From: Streptomyces dioscori
GTDB lineage: Bacteria; Actinomycetota; Actinomycetes; Streptomycetales; Streptomycetaceae
Direction: 5' to 3'
Assembly (NCBI RefSeq): GCF_003024195.1
Contig: NZ_KZ679059.1
Span: 80,645-144,644, forward strand
Length of the DNA stretch: 64,000 nucleotides
The number at the start of each line of letters is the position of its first letter. The stretch's first letter is position 1. The notes below the pieces were generated by a model. The model was not told where the DNA came from, did no database searches, and saw only the letters and a program-made list of their open reading frames with translations. Below, piece after piece: positions 1 through 7,943 of this stretch. The position numbers and the translations under genes were made by a program.

Positions 1-484
1 CGTCCAGGACGTGGAGCGTGTTGAGGGCGCCGACGACCGGGCCGCTGTCCGCGAGGATCGTCTTCCAGGCGAGCGTGCGGATCAGGAAGCTGGTGAAGAA
101 GGGCGCGATGACCAGGATCAGGATCAGGTTGCGCCAGCGGCCCGCGCGGAACGCGATCAGATACGCGAGCGGGTAGCCGAGCAGCAGGCACAGGATCGTG
201 GCGGTGCCCGCGTAGGCGATGGAGCGCAGGAACTGCGGCCAGTAGTCGGCCACCGCGTCCCAGTAGGTCGCGAAGTGCCAGGTGACCTGGTACCCGTCCT
301 CCAGGGAGCCCGTCTGCACGGACGTGGAGGCCTGGTAGACCATCGGCAGCGCGAAGAAGACGACCAGCCAGAGAAGGCCGGGAAGCAGCAGCCAGTACGG
401 GGTGAGGCGGCCCCTCCTGCGAGGGGGGCGCTCCTTCGGCGCGGGGGTCGGCGCCAGGGGTGGCGCGTCGGTGACGGTCGTCAT
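1..484 (-). CDS. potB: Polyamine ABC transporter permease, PotB-like (partial)
   Basis: Only the N-terminal 161 residues lie in the window; the 3' part runs off position 1. After a basic cytosolic start (PKERPPRRRGRL) comes a first membrane helix (about residues 30-52, WLLLPGLLWLVVFFALP). Next is a periplasmic stretch, and then two hydrophobic segments around residues 90-140, as in the first permease subunit of spermidine/putrescine importers. The ATG at 484 overlaps the stop of the ATPase gene (TGATG, 482-486), so the two are probably translationally coupled. The order lipoprotein - ATPase - permease matches a polyamine importer operon; a PotC-type partner would be expected beyond the window edge. 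Substrate is inferred from the adjacent PotD-like lipoprotein and aldehyde dehydrogenase. Confidence 0.85.
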   Translation of the reverse strand, partial: MTTVTDAPPLAPTPAPKERPPRRRGRLTPYWLLLPGLLWLVVFFALPMVYQASTSVQTGSLEDGYQVTWHFATYWDAVADYWPQFLRSIAYAGTATILCLLLGYPLAYLIAFRAGRWRNLILILVIAPFFTSFLIRTLAWKTILADSGPVVGALNTLHVLD

Positions 485-1713
485 CAGGCCGCCGCCTCCT
501 CGTCGGGCCCCACCGTTTCGATGCCCGCGTCGATGTCCTGGGCTGCGTCCAGGCCGAAGGTGTGCGCCGGGTTCCAGTGCAGGACCACCTCGGCGCCGCG
601 GACGAGCCGGGGGTCGCGGTCGATGTTCTGGGCGTAGACCTCGAACTCCGGGCAGACCGGGCTGTCGATGACGTACTGCGTGGAGACGCCGATGAAACTG
701 GAGTCGGCGATCGTGCCGGTGATGCGGTTGCGGCCCGCCGGGATCTCGCCCGCCTCGTCGGCGTGCGTGAGGGAGATCTTCTCGGGGCGGACCCCGACCA
801 GGACCTTGCCGCCGGCCGTCGTGGGCGCCGAACATCGGGCCTCGGGCAGGACGAGCTTGCCGCCGCCCGCCCTGAGGACGATCTCGTCGCCGCTCCTGGC
901 GTCCACCTCGGCCTCGATGAGGTTGGAGGTGCCGAGGAAGTTGGCGACGAACGTGGTGTTCGGGTTCTCGTAGAGATCGGCGGGCGAGCCGAGCTGCTCG
1001 ACACGGCCCGCGTTCATCACGGCGACCGAGTCGGCCATCGTCATGGCCTCCTCCTGGTCGTGCGTGACGTGGACGAACGTGATGCCGACCTCGGTCTGGA
1101 TGCGCTTCAGCTCCAGCTGCATCTGGCGGCGCAGCTTGAGGTCGAGGGCGCCGAGGGGCTCGTCGAGAAGGAGCACCTTCGGGGTGTTGATCAGCGCACG
1201 GGCCACGGCGACACGCTGCTGCTGGCCGCCGGAGAGCTGGTGCGGCTTCTTGCGGGCCTGCTCGCCGAGCTGTACGAGGTCGAGCATGTCGCCGACCTGC
1301 TTCTTCACCGACTTGATGCCGCGCCGGCGCAGACCGAAGGCGACGTTCTCGAAGATGTCGAGGTGCGGGAAGAGGGCGTACGACTGGAAGACGGTGTTCA
1401 CGGGCCGCTTGTACGGGGGCAGGTTCGTCACGTCCTGCTCACCGAGGAAGACCGTTCCGGAGGAAGGTTCCTCCAGGCCGGCGATCATGCGCAGGGTGGT
1501 GGTCTTGCCGCAGCCCGACGCTCCGAGGAGGGCGAAGAACGAGCCCTGGGGCACGGTCAGATCGAGCGGCCGGACGGCGGTGAAGGAGCCGTAGGTCTTG
1601 CTGATGCCCGAGAGGCGGACGTCCCCGCCGGCCTCCGCGCCGCTCGTGGTGGTGCCCGTCGTGCTGCCCGTCGTGCTGTTCTTCGCACTGTTGTTGGTGG
1701 TCACGGTGATCAC
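484..1713 (-). CDS. potA: Polyamine ABC transporter ATP-binding protein, PotA-like
   Basis: The 409-residue ATPase energises the polyamine importer. Visible motifs are Walker A (GASGCGKTT, about 64-72), Q-loop Gln110, signature LSGGQ (160-164), Walker B LLLDEP (about 181-186) and the switch His in THDQEEA (about 218). A C-terminal TOBE/MOI-like regulatory domain follows (VGVRPEKISL and after). The first 25 residues are a Ser/Thr-rich low-complexity leader. I chose the GTG at 1713 because it overlaps the lipoprotein stop as GTGA, a typical coupled start. A second GTG three codons downstream is equally possible. The gene lies between the binding protein and the permease. Family assignment is firm; polyamine specificity is inferred from neighbours. 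Confidence 0.9.
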   Translation of the reverse strand: MITVTTNNSAKNSTTGSTTGTTTSGAEAGGDVRLSGISKTYGSFTAVRPLDLTVPQGSFFALLGASGCGKTTTLRMIAGLEEPSSGTVFLGEQDVTNLPPYKRPVNTVFQSYALFPHLDIFENVAFGLRRRGIKSVKKQVGDMLDLVQLGEQARKKPHQLSGGQQQRVAVARALINTPKVLLLDEPLGALDLKLRRQMQLELKRIQTEVGITFVHVTHDQEEAMTMADSVAVMNAGRVEQLGSPADLYENPNTTFVANFLGTSNLIEAEVDARSGDEIVLRAGGGKLVLPEARCSAPTTAGGKVLVGVRPEKISLTHADEAGEIPAGRNRITGTIADSSFIGVSTQYVIDSPVCPEFEVYAQNIDRDPRLVRGAEVVLHWNPAHTFGLDAAQDIDAGIETVGPDEEAAA

Positions 1714-2954
1714 GCCCCCGTCAGCTTTGCGAACTTCTCTTCGTACGCCGTCTCTTCCTTGGTGCTCAGGGAGCGGAAGGAGTGCGACTTGGCCGCCATG
1801 GTGGCGTCGGGAATGATCAGCGGGTTGTTCGCCGCCGACTTGTCGATCTTCGCCAGTTCGGCCTTCACACCGTCGACGGGACAGACGTAGTTGATGTACG
1901 CGGCCAGCTGGGCGGCCGGACCGGGCTCGTAGTAGTAGTCGATGAGCCGCTCGGCGTTGGACTGGTGCCGCGCCTTGTTGGGGACCAGCAAATTGTCCGT
2001 GGACGTCAGATAGCCGCTGTCCGGGATGAGGAAGTCGACGTCCGGGCTGTCCGCCTTGAGCTGGACGACGTCGCCGGCCCAGGCCAGACAGGCCGCGAGA
2101 TCGCCCTTGGTGAGGTCGGACGTGTAGTCGTTGCCGGTGAAGCGGCGGATCTGGCCCTTGTCGACGGCCTTCTGCAGCCGGGCGACCGCCGCGTCGAAGT
2201 CGTCGTCGGTGAACTTCTCCGGGTCCTTGCCGAGATCGAGCAGCGTCATGCCGATGCTGTCGCGCATCTCGGACAGGAGGCCGATGCGCCCCTTGAGTTT
2301 CGGGTTGTCGAGCATGTCGGAGAGGGACTTCACCTCCACGCCGTCCAGCGCCTTCTTGTTGTAGGCGATGACGGTGGAGATACCGGTCCAGGGATACGAG
2401 TAGGCGCGTCCGGGGTCCCAGTCGGGGGTGCGGAACTGCTGGGAGAGGTTCGCGTAGGCGTGCGGCAGGTTGGACGCGTCCAGTTTCTGCACCCAGCCGA
2501 AGCGGATCAGCCGGGCGGCCAGCCAGTCGGTGACGCAGATGAGGTCGCGCCCGGTGGCCTGGCCCGCCGCGAGCTGCGGCTTGAGCTTGCCGAAGAACTC
2601 GACGTTGTCGTTGATGTCCTCGGTGTACTTGACCTCGATGCCGGTGCGCTCGGCGAACGTGTCGAGCGTCGGGTGCCGCTTCTCGCTGTCGTCGACGTCC
2701 ATGTACTCGGTCCAGTTGGAGAAGTTGATCTGCTTCTCCTTGGCCGAATGGTCCTCGGACGAGACGCCCGCGGTGTTCTTCGCCGCGGGGATCCCGCAGG
2801 CGCTCAGGGTCCCGAGGCCGCCGAGGGCGAGCGCGCCGCCCGTCGAGGCACGCAGCAGCGAACGGCGGCTGAGGGAGGCCCTGCCGTTGCGGAGGCTGCG
2901 CCGCACGGCGGCCAGTCGGGCCGGGGACAGTTGGTCGGGCTCGTACTGCTCCAT
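1710..2954 (-). CDS. potD: Polyamine-binding Tat lipoprotein, PotD-like
   Basis: This 414-residue extracellular solute-binding protein feeds the importer encoded downstream. The N-terminus carries a twin-arginine signal (SRRSLLRAS, about 28-36) followed by a hydrophobic stretch and lipobox LSAC, so export of a folded lipoprotein by Tat is expected. The body has PotD-family features (NFSNWTEYMD near the start of the mature domain; YYYEPGPAAQLAAYINYVCPV near the end). The upstream reading frame stays open to 3188 but overlaps the dehydrogenase; ATG 2954, after a GAAAGGG sequence, gives the expected signal peptide. A diverged paralogue with a frameshift lies at 11654-12816. Confidence 0.9.
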   Translation of the reverse strand: MEQYEPDQLSPARLAAVRRSLRNGRASLSRRSLLRASTGGALALGGLGTLSACGIPAAKNTAGVSSEDHSAKEKQINFSNWTEYMDVDDSEKRHPTLDTFAERTGIEVKYTEDINDNVEFFGKLKPQLAAGQATGRDLICVTDWLAARLIRFGWVQKLDASNLPHAYANLSQQFRTPDWDPGRAYSYPWTGISTVIAYNKKALDGVEVKSLSDMLDNPKLKGRIGLLSEMRDSIGMTLLDLGKDPEKFTDDDFDAAVARLQKAVDKGQIRRFTGNDYTSDLTKGDLAACLAWAGDVVQLKADSPDVDFLIPDSGYLTSTDNLLVPNKARHQSNAERLIDYYYEPGPAAQLAAYINYVCPVDGVKAELAKIDKSAANNPLIIPDATMAAKSHSFRSLSTKEETAYEEKFAKLTGA

Positions 2955-3004
2955 GCTCGTGGTGCCCTTTCGGGTGGTTTCGGCCTGGTCCGGGCCGATG
3001 GCGA

Positions 3005-4525
3005 CTAACGGTCCCCGAAGATCGTGCGGTGCCAGTCCTTCCTGGCCACCGCGGTGTTGTCGAACATGACGTGCTTGATCTGTGTGTACTCCTCGAACGA
3101 GTACGAGGACATGTCCTTGCCGAATCCGGACGCCTTGTAACCGCCGTGGGGCATCTCGCTGATGATCGGGATGTGGTCGTTGACCCACACACAGCCCGCC
3201 TTGATCTCGCGGGTGGCCCGGTTCGCCCGGTACAGGTCACGGCTCCACGCGGAGGCCGCCAGACCGTACGGGGTGTCGTTGGCAAGGCGGATGCCCTCGT
3301 CGTCGCTGTCGAAGGGGACGACCACCAGGACCGGGCCGAAGATCTCGGACTGCACGATCTCGCTGTCCTGGGCGGCGTCCGCGATCAGGGTGGGCCGGTA
3401 GTACGCGCCGCGCTCCAGACCCTTCGGGATCTCGCCACCGGTGACCACACGCGCGTAGGAGCGCGCCCGGTCGACGAAGCCCGCGACCCGGTCGCGCTGG
3501 GCGACGGAGATCAGCGGCCCGAGATCGGTGTCCGGGGCGAACGGATCGCCGAGCCGGACGCTCTCCATCAGCTCCGCGGTCCTGGACACGAACTCTTCGT
3601 ACAGGGGCCTCTGCACGTACGCGCGCGTGGCGGCCGTGCAGTCCTGGCCCGTGTTGATGAGCGAGCCCGCGACCGCGCCGTGCACGGCGGCCTCCAGGTC
3701 CGCGTCGTCGAAGACCACGAAGGGGGCCTTGCCGCCGAGCTCCAGGTGGAGGCGCTTGACCGTGGAGGTGGCGATCTCGGCGACGCGCTTGCCGACGGCG
3801 GTGGACCCGGTGAAGGAGGTCATGACGACGTCCGGGTGGCCCACAAGGTGCTCGCCCGCGTCTCTCCCCGCCCCCGTGACGATGTTGACGACACCGTCAG
3901 GAATGCCCGCCGCGGTCGCCGCCTCGGCGAACAGCAGGGAGGTGAACGGGGTCAGCTCGGCGGGCTTGAGGACGATCGTGTTGCCGGCGGCGATCGCCGG
4001 GAGGACCTTCCAGGCGGCCATCTGAAGCGGATAGTTCCAAGGGGCGATGGAGCCGACCACCCCGATCGCCTCACGCCGTACGTACGAGGTGTGGTCGCCG
4101 GAGTACTCACCGGCGGACTGGCCCTGGAGGTGCCGGGCCGCACCCGCGAAGAAGGCGGTGTTGTCGATCGTGCCCGGGACGTCGAACTCCCGGGTCAGCT
4201 TGATCGGCTTGCCGCACTGCAGGGACTCGGCCTGCGCGAACTCCTCGGCGCGGTCCGCGAGCACGGCGGCGAAGCGGTGCATGGCGTCGGAGCGCTCACC
4301 CGGGGTGGCGCCGGACCAGCCGGGGAACGTCTCCCGGGCGGCCCGCACCGCCGCGTCCACGTCGTCCGGGCCCGCCAGCTGGTACGTGTGGAGGTCGTCG
4401 CCGGTGGCGGGGTCGACGACGGTGTGGTTCCGGCCCGACGTGCCCTTGACCGGCCGGCCCGCGATGTACTGCGCGCCGGCCGCGAAGCGGTCCTGCGCCT
4501 GGAAGCGATGGCCCGGATTGTGCAT
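3005..4525 (-). CDS. Aminoaldehyde (gamma-aminobutyraldehyde-type) dehydrogenase
   Basis: A complete 506-residue NAD(P)-dependent aldehyde dehydrogenase. Key residues are all present: Asn164 in APWNY, the NAD-site FTGSTAVG (238-245), general base Glu262 in LELGGKAP, and catalytic Cys296 in GQDCTAA. It is the first gene of the pot operon, 50 bp before the lipoprotein, and has a strong GGAGGAG site before ATG 4525. Position beside a polyamine importer points to oxidation of 4-aminobutanal or a related aminoaldehyde, but this superfamily is hard to assign by sequence alone. A second dehydrogenase of the same type is at 16028-17464. Confidence 0.88.
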   Translation of the reverse strand: MHNPGHRFQAQDRFAAGAQYIAGRPVKGTSGRNHTVVDPATGDDLHTYQLAGPDDVDAAVRAARETFPGWSGATPGERSDAMHRFAAVLADRAEEFAQAESLQCGKPIKLTREFDVPGTIDNTAFFAGAARHLQGQSAGEYSGDHTSYVRREAIGVVGSIAPWNYPLQMAAWKVLPAIAAGNTIVLKPAELTPFTSLLFAEAATAAGIPDGVVNIVTGAGRDAGEHLVGHPDVVMTSFTGSTAVGKRVAEIATSTVKRLHLELGGKAPFVVFDDADLEAAVHGAVAGSLINTGQDCTAATRAYVQRPLYEEFVSRTAELMESVRLGDPFAPDTDLGPLISVAQRDRVAGFVDRARSYARVVTGGEIPKGLERGAYYRPTLIADAAQDSEIVQSEIFGPVLVVVPFDSDDEGIRLANDTPYGLAASAWSRDLYRANRATREIKAGCVWVNDHIPIISEMPHGGYKASGFGKDMSSYSFEEYTQIKHVMFDNTAVARKDWHRTIFGDR

Positions 4526-4702
4526 TTCGCTCTCCTCCGCCGCACTCCCCGAACCCGAGGGGTCGGCGTAGCTCCAGCTCGATTTGAGTGCCGATCCTGA
4601 CAGAGCAATGGTGCTCCAACAAGTGATTCCGTTGTTGCCATTTGGTTACGCGACGGAATCTGTCGACCAGGTGTCGAGTCGCTGAGGAAAAGGCGGGACG
4701 GA

Positions 4703-4725
4703 TTGTCAGTGGTGCGTGCCAGACT
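4703..4725 (+). promoter_or_regulatory. RecA-NDp/PafBC-type DNA-damage promoter, leaderless
   Basis: TTGTCAGTG at 4703-4711 exactly fits the TTGTCRGTG upstream element of the actinobacterial RecA/LexA-independent damage promoter. It is followed by the required 8-bp spacer and CAGACT (consensus TANNNT, one mismatch). The ATG at 4733 starts 7 bp after the -10, so the transcript would be leaderless, and there is no Shine-Dalgarno sequence. That PafBC drives such promoters is known in mycobacteria; its use here is inference. Confidence 0.65.
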
Positions 4726-4732
4726 CGCGTGC

Positions 4733-5341
4733 ATGGGGGAGATCGAATCGGGGATCACGTCGCGGGAGTCGCTGGTCAGCGCGGTCCGGGCGGGGGCGAA
4801 GGTCAAGTACCTGTACTTCTGGGGGCACCGGCCGCGGGCGGACGGGCGGATCGGGTCGAGCTGCCTGAGCCAGTGGTGGCCGTCGCCGTTCACGGTGGAC
4901 GGGGTGGAGTACCGGACGGCGGAGCACTGGATGATGGCGCGCAAGGCGCGGCTCTTCGGTGACGCGGAGGCGGAGCAGCGGGCACTCGACGCACCGAATC
5001 CCGCCCTCGCGAAGAAGGCGGGGCGGCTGGTCCGTGGGTTCGACGAGTCCGTGTGGGAGCGGGAGCGGTTCGGGATCGTGGTGGAGGGAAGCGTGGCGAA
5101 GTTCGCGTCCGACGACGCACTTCGCGGGTTTCTGCTCGGCACGGGTGGGCGAAGCGAGACGGGGGCCTCCCCGGCCGAAGGCTGGGGGAGGGTGCTGGTG
5201 GAGGCCAGTCCTGTGGACCGGGTCTGGGGGATCGGGCTGGCCGCGGACGACGCCCGGGCGTCCGACCCCACGCAGTGGCAGGGCCCGAACCTGCTGGGCT
5301 TCGCCCTGATGAGGGCCCGGGAGCGCTTGCGCTCCGCGTGA
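4733..5341 (+). CDS. NADAR (YbiA-type) N-glycosidase/ADP-ribose hydrolase family protein
   Basis: The 202-residue protein shows the NADAR/DUF1768 hallmarks: YFWGHRP (about 28-34), LSQWWPSPFTVDG (45-57), AEHWMMARKARLFGD (63-77) with the expected catalytic Glu64, and a C-terminal NLLGFALMRARERL. Family members cleave N-glycosidic bonds of riboflavin intermediates or remove ADP-ribose from guanine. ATG 4733 is preferred over TTG 4703 because it lies 7 bp after a -10 element and TTG 4703 lies within the promoter motif. Residues about 139-154 (GRSETGASPAEGWGR) interrupt the otherwise continuous LLGTG...VLVEASP segment and are encoded by a palindromic repeat (5166-5191). Function in reversing DNA ADP-ribosylation is inferred from family and promoter. 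Confidence 0.85.
   Translation: MGEIESGITSRESLVSAVRAGAKVKYLYFWGHRPRADGRIGSSCLSQWWPSPFTVDGVEYRTAEHWMMARKARLFGDAEAEQRALDAPNPALAKKAGRLVRGFDESVWERERFGIVVEGSVAKFASDDALRGFLLGTGGRSETGASPAEGWGRVLVEASPVDRVWGIGLAADDARASDPTQWQGPNLLGFALMRARERLRSA
5145..5192 (+). repeat. Palindromic repeat inserted in frame in the NADAR gene
   Basis: CCTCCCC and GGGGGAGG arms around a GGCCGAAGGCT loop (5166-5191) form a hairpin typical of short dispersed Streptomyces repeats. It lies inside the coding region, keeps frame, and adds about 15 Gly/Ser/Ala-rich residues between two conserved segments. Confidence 0.6.
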
Positions 5342-5970
5342 ACGGTGCCTACATCCGGCCTGCACCCGCACCCCGACGACGACCGGCCGCCCCCTCGCGG
5401 GGCCCGGCGGTGTTGACCTCACATTTCCCTGCGGGCCCGGCGGAGCTGGGCTCCCCTTCCCTGCGGGGCCGGGCGCGTTTCCCTTTGCGTTGCGGGGCCC
5501 GACGGATGGGGCGCGTTTCCCCTACGAGGGCGTAACGGATCGGGCGCGTGGTCTCCTGCGGCCCGGCGGGGGCTGGTCGCGCAGTTCCCCGCGCCCCTAA
5601 AGGGGCCCGGCCGTCGCCGGTCCCTGTGTGGAGCGCGGCCCCCTGCCGGAGCAACGGGCCGCTTCGAGCTTCTCTTAGAGGGCGCGAGGAACTGCGCAAC
5701 AAGCCCACGACTACCCGCACCCGTCCACCCACCAGACGGGCCACCCCCCAAGGGGCGCGGGGAACTGCGCGACAAGCCCCCACCGGCCCGCACATGTCCA
5801 CGCGCCAAACCCACCCCAGGGGCGCGGGGAACTGCGCGACCAGCCCCCACCGGGCCGCAGGAGACCACGCGCCGATCCCACCCTCAAGGGGCGCGGGGAA
5901 CTGCGCAAAAAGCCTCAGCCCCCGCTCACCCGCACCCGCACCCGCACCCAGGCGCCAGCCAAACCCCCGC
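5342..5970. repeat. Gene-free gap filled with dispersed palindromic repeats (family A)
   Basis: This 629-bp gap between a plus-strand and a minus-strand gene has no credible gene. From about 5550 it carries five copies of a repeat whose core is GGGGCGCGGGGAACTGCGCG followed by ACCAGCCCCCACCGG-like sequence. One copy is inverted (about 5555-5606); the others are direct, at about 5679-5705, 5751-5792, 5819-5861 and 5887-5914. The left part (5405-5540) holds a looser repetition of GCGGGGCCCGGCG and GCGTTTCCC. The same core recurs at 21293-21600, 24915-25026, 52035-52084 and 53882-53920. Convergent orientation suggests a role in termination or mRNA 3'-end stability. Confidence 0.8.
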
Positions 5971-6672
5971 TCAGCCGACCGCAGTCAACGACGTGCTGAA
6001 GCCGTCGTCCCCACTCCCCGAGTCATCGATCTCCGTGTCAGGCAGCACCAGGAACACCACCAGGAACGCGATCCCCAGCGCGACCCCGACCGCCCCGCAG
6101 ATGATCCCCGCCAACGCCTGCCCCGCGTTCGTCGCCTGCCCCCGCCGAGCCCTCCCCCGCCCGATCGCCCCGAAGACCACCGCGAGAATCCCGCACGCGA
6201 GCGCCACCGGCCAGAGACAGAATCCGACCGCCGCGACGATCCCGAGCACGAGTGACGCGGTCCCCAGCCCGTTGCTCGGCCCCATGGGCATGCCATGCAT
6301 GCCATGCATGCCATGCATCCCGGGCGCCCCCGGCCACCCGTACCCGGGCCCGCCCTGCACGGGGTAAGCCGGATATCCGTACCCGTGCGTATGCCCGTGC
6401 ACAGGCGGCCCGTACCCGTACGGCACCTGCCCCGGCCCTCCCGGCGCAACCGGCGGCGGCGGAACCGCGGAGCCCGGCGCCGCGTACGGATCCGGCGTCA
6501 CGGGGAACGACGTCACGGTCTGCCGGTCGTGCACCGAGGACGGCCCGGCCCCTCGCGAGCCCCCCGCGTCCACGGGCGGAGCCCAGGGATTCGGCTCCGT
6601 GGACGGCTTGTCCAGAGACACCTTCCCCGGCTCGTCGACCGGCCCACCCGATGCCTGCGCGTCCTCGGCCAT
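5971..6672 (-). CDS. DUF4190 domain membrane protein
   Basis: A 233-residue protein with a long Pro/Gly/Tyr-rich cytosolic N-terminus (about 130 residues) and two membrane helices (about 140-165 and 188-213: SLVLGIVAAVGFCLWPVALACGILAV, then ICGAVGVALGIAFLVVFLVL). GRGRARRGQATNAGQALAG lies between them, the DUF4190 pattern. The C-terminus is short and acidic (DDSGSGDD). A 9-bp tandem repeat (about 6292-6318) encodes HGMHGMHGM in the linker. Such proteins are common in Streptomyces and have no established function. The gene stands alone; ATG 6672 begins the conserved acidic start. Confidence 0.8.
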   Translation of the reverse strand: MAEDAQASGGPVDEPGKVSLDKPSTEPNPWAPPVDAGGSRGAGPSSVHDRQTVTSFPVTPDPYAAPGSAVPPPPVAPGGPGQVPYGYGPPVHGHTHGYGYPAYPVQGGPGYGWPGAPGMHGMHGMHGMPMGPSNGLGTASLVLGIVAAVGFCLWPVALACGILAVVFGAIGRGRARRGQATNAGQALAGIICGAVGVALGIAFLVVFLVLPDTEIDDSGSGDDGFSTSLTAVG

Positions 6673-6789
6673 GCGCGGAGTCCCCCTCTGTCGTACGTGG
6701 CGTCATGCTACGGCCCAAGCCTTCCCCCCAGCGGACCGCGGCCTACGATGATCCCCAAGAACCGCACGCACGCACCACGCGCACCACGC

Positions 6790-6819
6790 GCACCGCACCG
6801 CACCGCACCGCACCGCACC
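6790..6819. repeat. Pentanucleotide tandem repeat (GCACC)6
   Basis: Six uninterrupted GCACC units lie 67 bp before the TTG start of the deaminase gene, flanked on the left by CACGCG-rich repeats from about 6764. Copy-number change would alter upstream promoter spacing without affecting the reading frame. Confidence 0.85.
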
Positions 6820-6886
6820 ACCGATCAGCCGATCACCCGCGCCGACCCGCCGCACACCGGCCCGGCGCCGTTCCTGGGGAGGAACC

Positions 6887-7918
6887 TTGACCGACCTGCA
6901 CGCCTTCATCGCCGGACTGCCCAAGGCCGAACTGCACGTCCATCACGTCGGCTCCGCCTCCCCCCGGATCGTCTCCGAGCTGGCCGCCCGCCACCATGAC
7001 TCCAAGGTGCCGTCGGACCCCGAGGCCCTGGTCGACTTCTTCACGTTCACGGACTTCGCCCACTTCATCGACGTGTATCTGTCCGTCGTCGACCTCATCC
7101 GCGCCCCCGAGGACGTACGCCTCCTCACGTACGAGGTCGCCCGCGACATGGCCCGGCAGCAGATCCGCTACGCCGAGCTGACGATCACGCCGTTCTCGTC
7201 GACCCGCCGCGGTATCGACGAGGGCGCCTTCATGGACGCCATCGAGGACGCCCGCATCGCCGCCGAGGCCGACTTCGGCACGATCCTGCGGTGGTGCTTC
7301 GACATCCCCGGCGAGGCGGGGCTCGAATCCGCCGAGGAGACGGTCCGGCTCGCGACCACCGACAAGCTCCGCCCGGAGGGCCTGGTCTCCTTCGGGCTCG
7401 GCGGGCCCGAGATCGGCGTACCCCGGCCGCAGTTCAAGCCGTACTTCGACCGTGCGATCGCGGCCGGCCTGCACTCCGTACCGCACGCGGGCGAGACGAC
7501 CGGTCCGGAGACGGTGTGGGACGCGCTGACGGACCTGCGTGCCGAGCGCATCGGCCACGGCACCAGCTCCGCCCGCGACCCGAAACTCCTCGCGCACCTC
7601 GCCGAACACCGGATCCCGCTGGAGGTGTGTCCCACCTCGAACATCGCCACCCGCGCGGTCCGCACCCTCGACGAGCACCCCATGAAGACGTTCGTGGAGG
7701 CCGGCGTCGTCGTCACGGTCAACTCCGACGACCCGCCGATGTTCGGCACCGACCTCAACAACGAGTACGCGGTCGCCGCCCGCCTCCTCGGCCTCGACGA
7801 GCGGGGTCTGGCCGAGCTCGCCAAGAACGCCGTCGACGTCTCCTTCCTGGACGCCCCCGGCAAGGCGGCCCTGGCGGCGGAGATCGACACGTACACCGCC
7901 GGGTGGCTCGCGCCCTGA
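6887..7918 (+). CDS. add: Adenosine deaminase family protein
   Basis: A 343-residue amidohydrolase with the adenosine/adenine/AMP deaminase motifs: metal ligands His17 and His19 in ELHVHHVGSA, HAGE (about 201-204), a GHG motif (about 223-225) and the NSDDP motif (about 282-286). It should hydrolyse the 6-amino group of adenosine or a related purine. The first motif reads HVHHVGS rather than the usual HxHLxG, and Streptomyces has several paralogues, so the exact substrate is uncertain. TTG 6887 is chosen because GGGGAGGA sits about 5 nt before it and the protein then begins at the conserved N-terminus. A glycerophosphodiesterase gene follows after 25 bp. Confidence 0.85.
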   Translation: MTDLHAFIAGLPKAELHVHHVGSASPRIVSELAARHHDSKVPSDPEALVDFFTFTDFAHFIDVYLSVVDLIRAPEDVRLLTYEVARDMARQQIRYAELTITPFSSTRRGIDEGAFMDAIEDARIAAEADFGTILRWCFDIPGEAGLESAEETVRLATTDKLRPEGLVSFGLGGPEIGVPRPQFKPYFDRAIAAGLHSVPHAGETTGPETVWDALTDLRAERIGHGTSSARDPKLLAHLAEHRIPLEVCPTSNIATRAVRTLDEHPMKTFVEAGVVVTVNSDDPPMFGTDLNNEYAVAARLLGLDERGLAELAKNAVDVSFLDAPGKAALAAEIDTYTAGWLAP

Positions 7919-7943
7919 GGCGGCCCACCAGCACAATGGGCCG

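Noticed and set aside
484..3285. A 933-codon open frame spanning potA and most of potD
   Set aside because: Only its 3' part is the ATPase; upstream it is the wrong frame of potD (Arg/Gln-rich shadow peptide).
5550..5914. Regularly spaced repeats resembling a CRISPR array
   Set aside because: Repeat copies vary in length and orientation, 'spacers' are repetitive themselves, the same repeat is dispersed over the window, and there are no cas genes.
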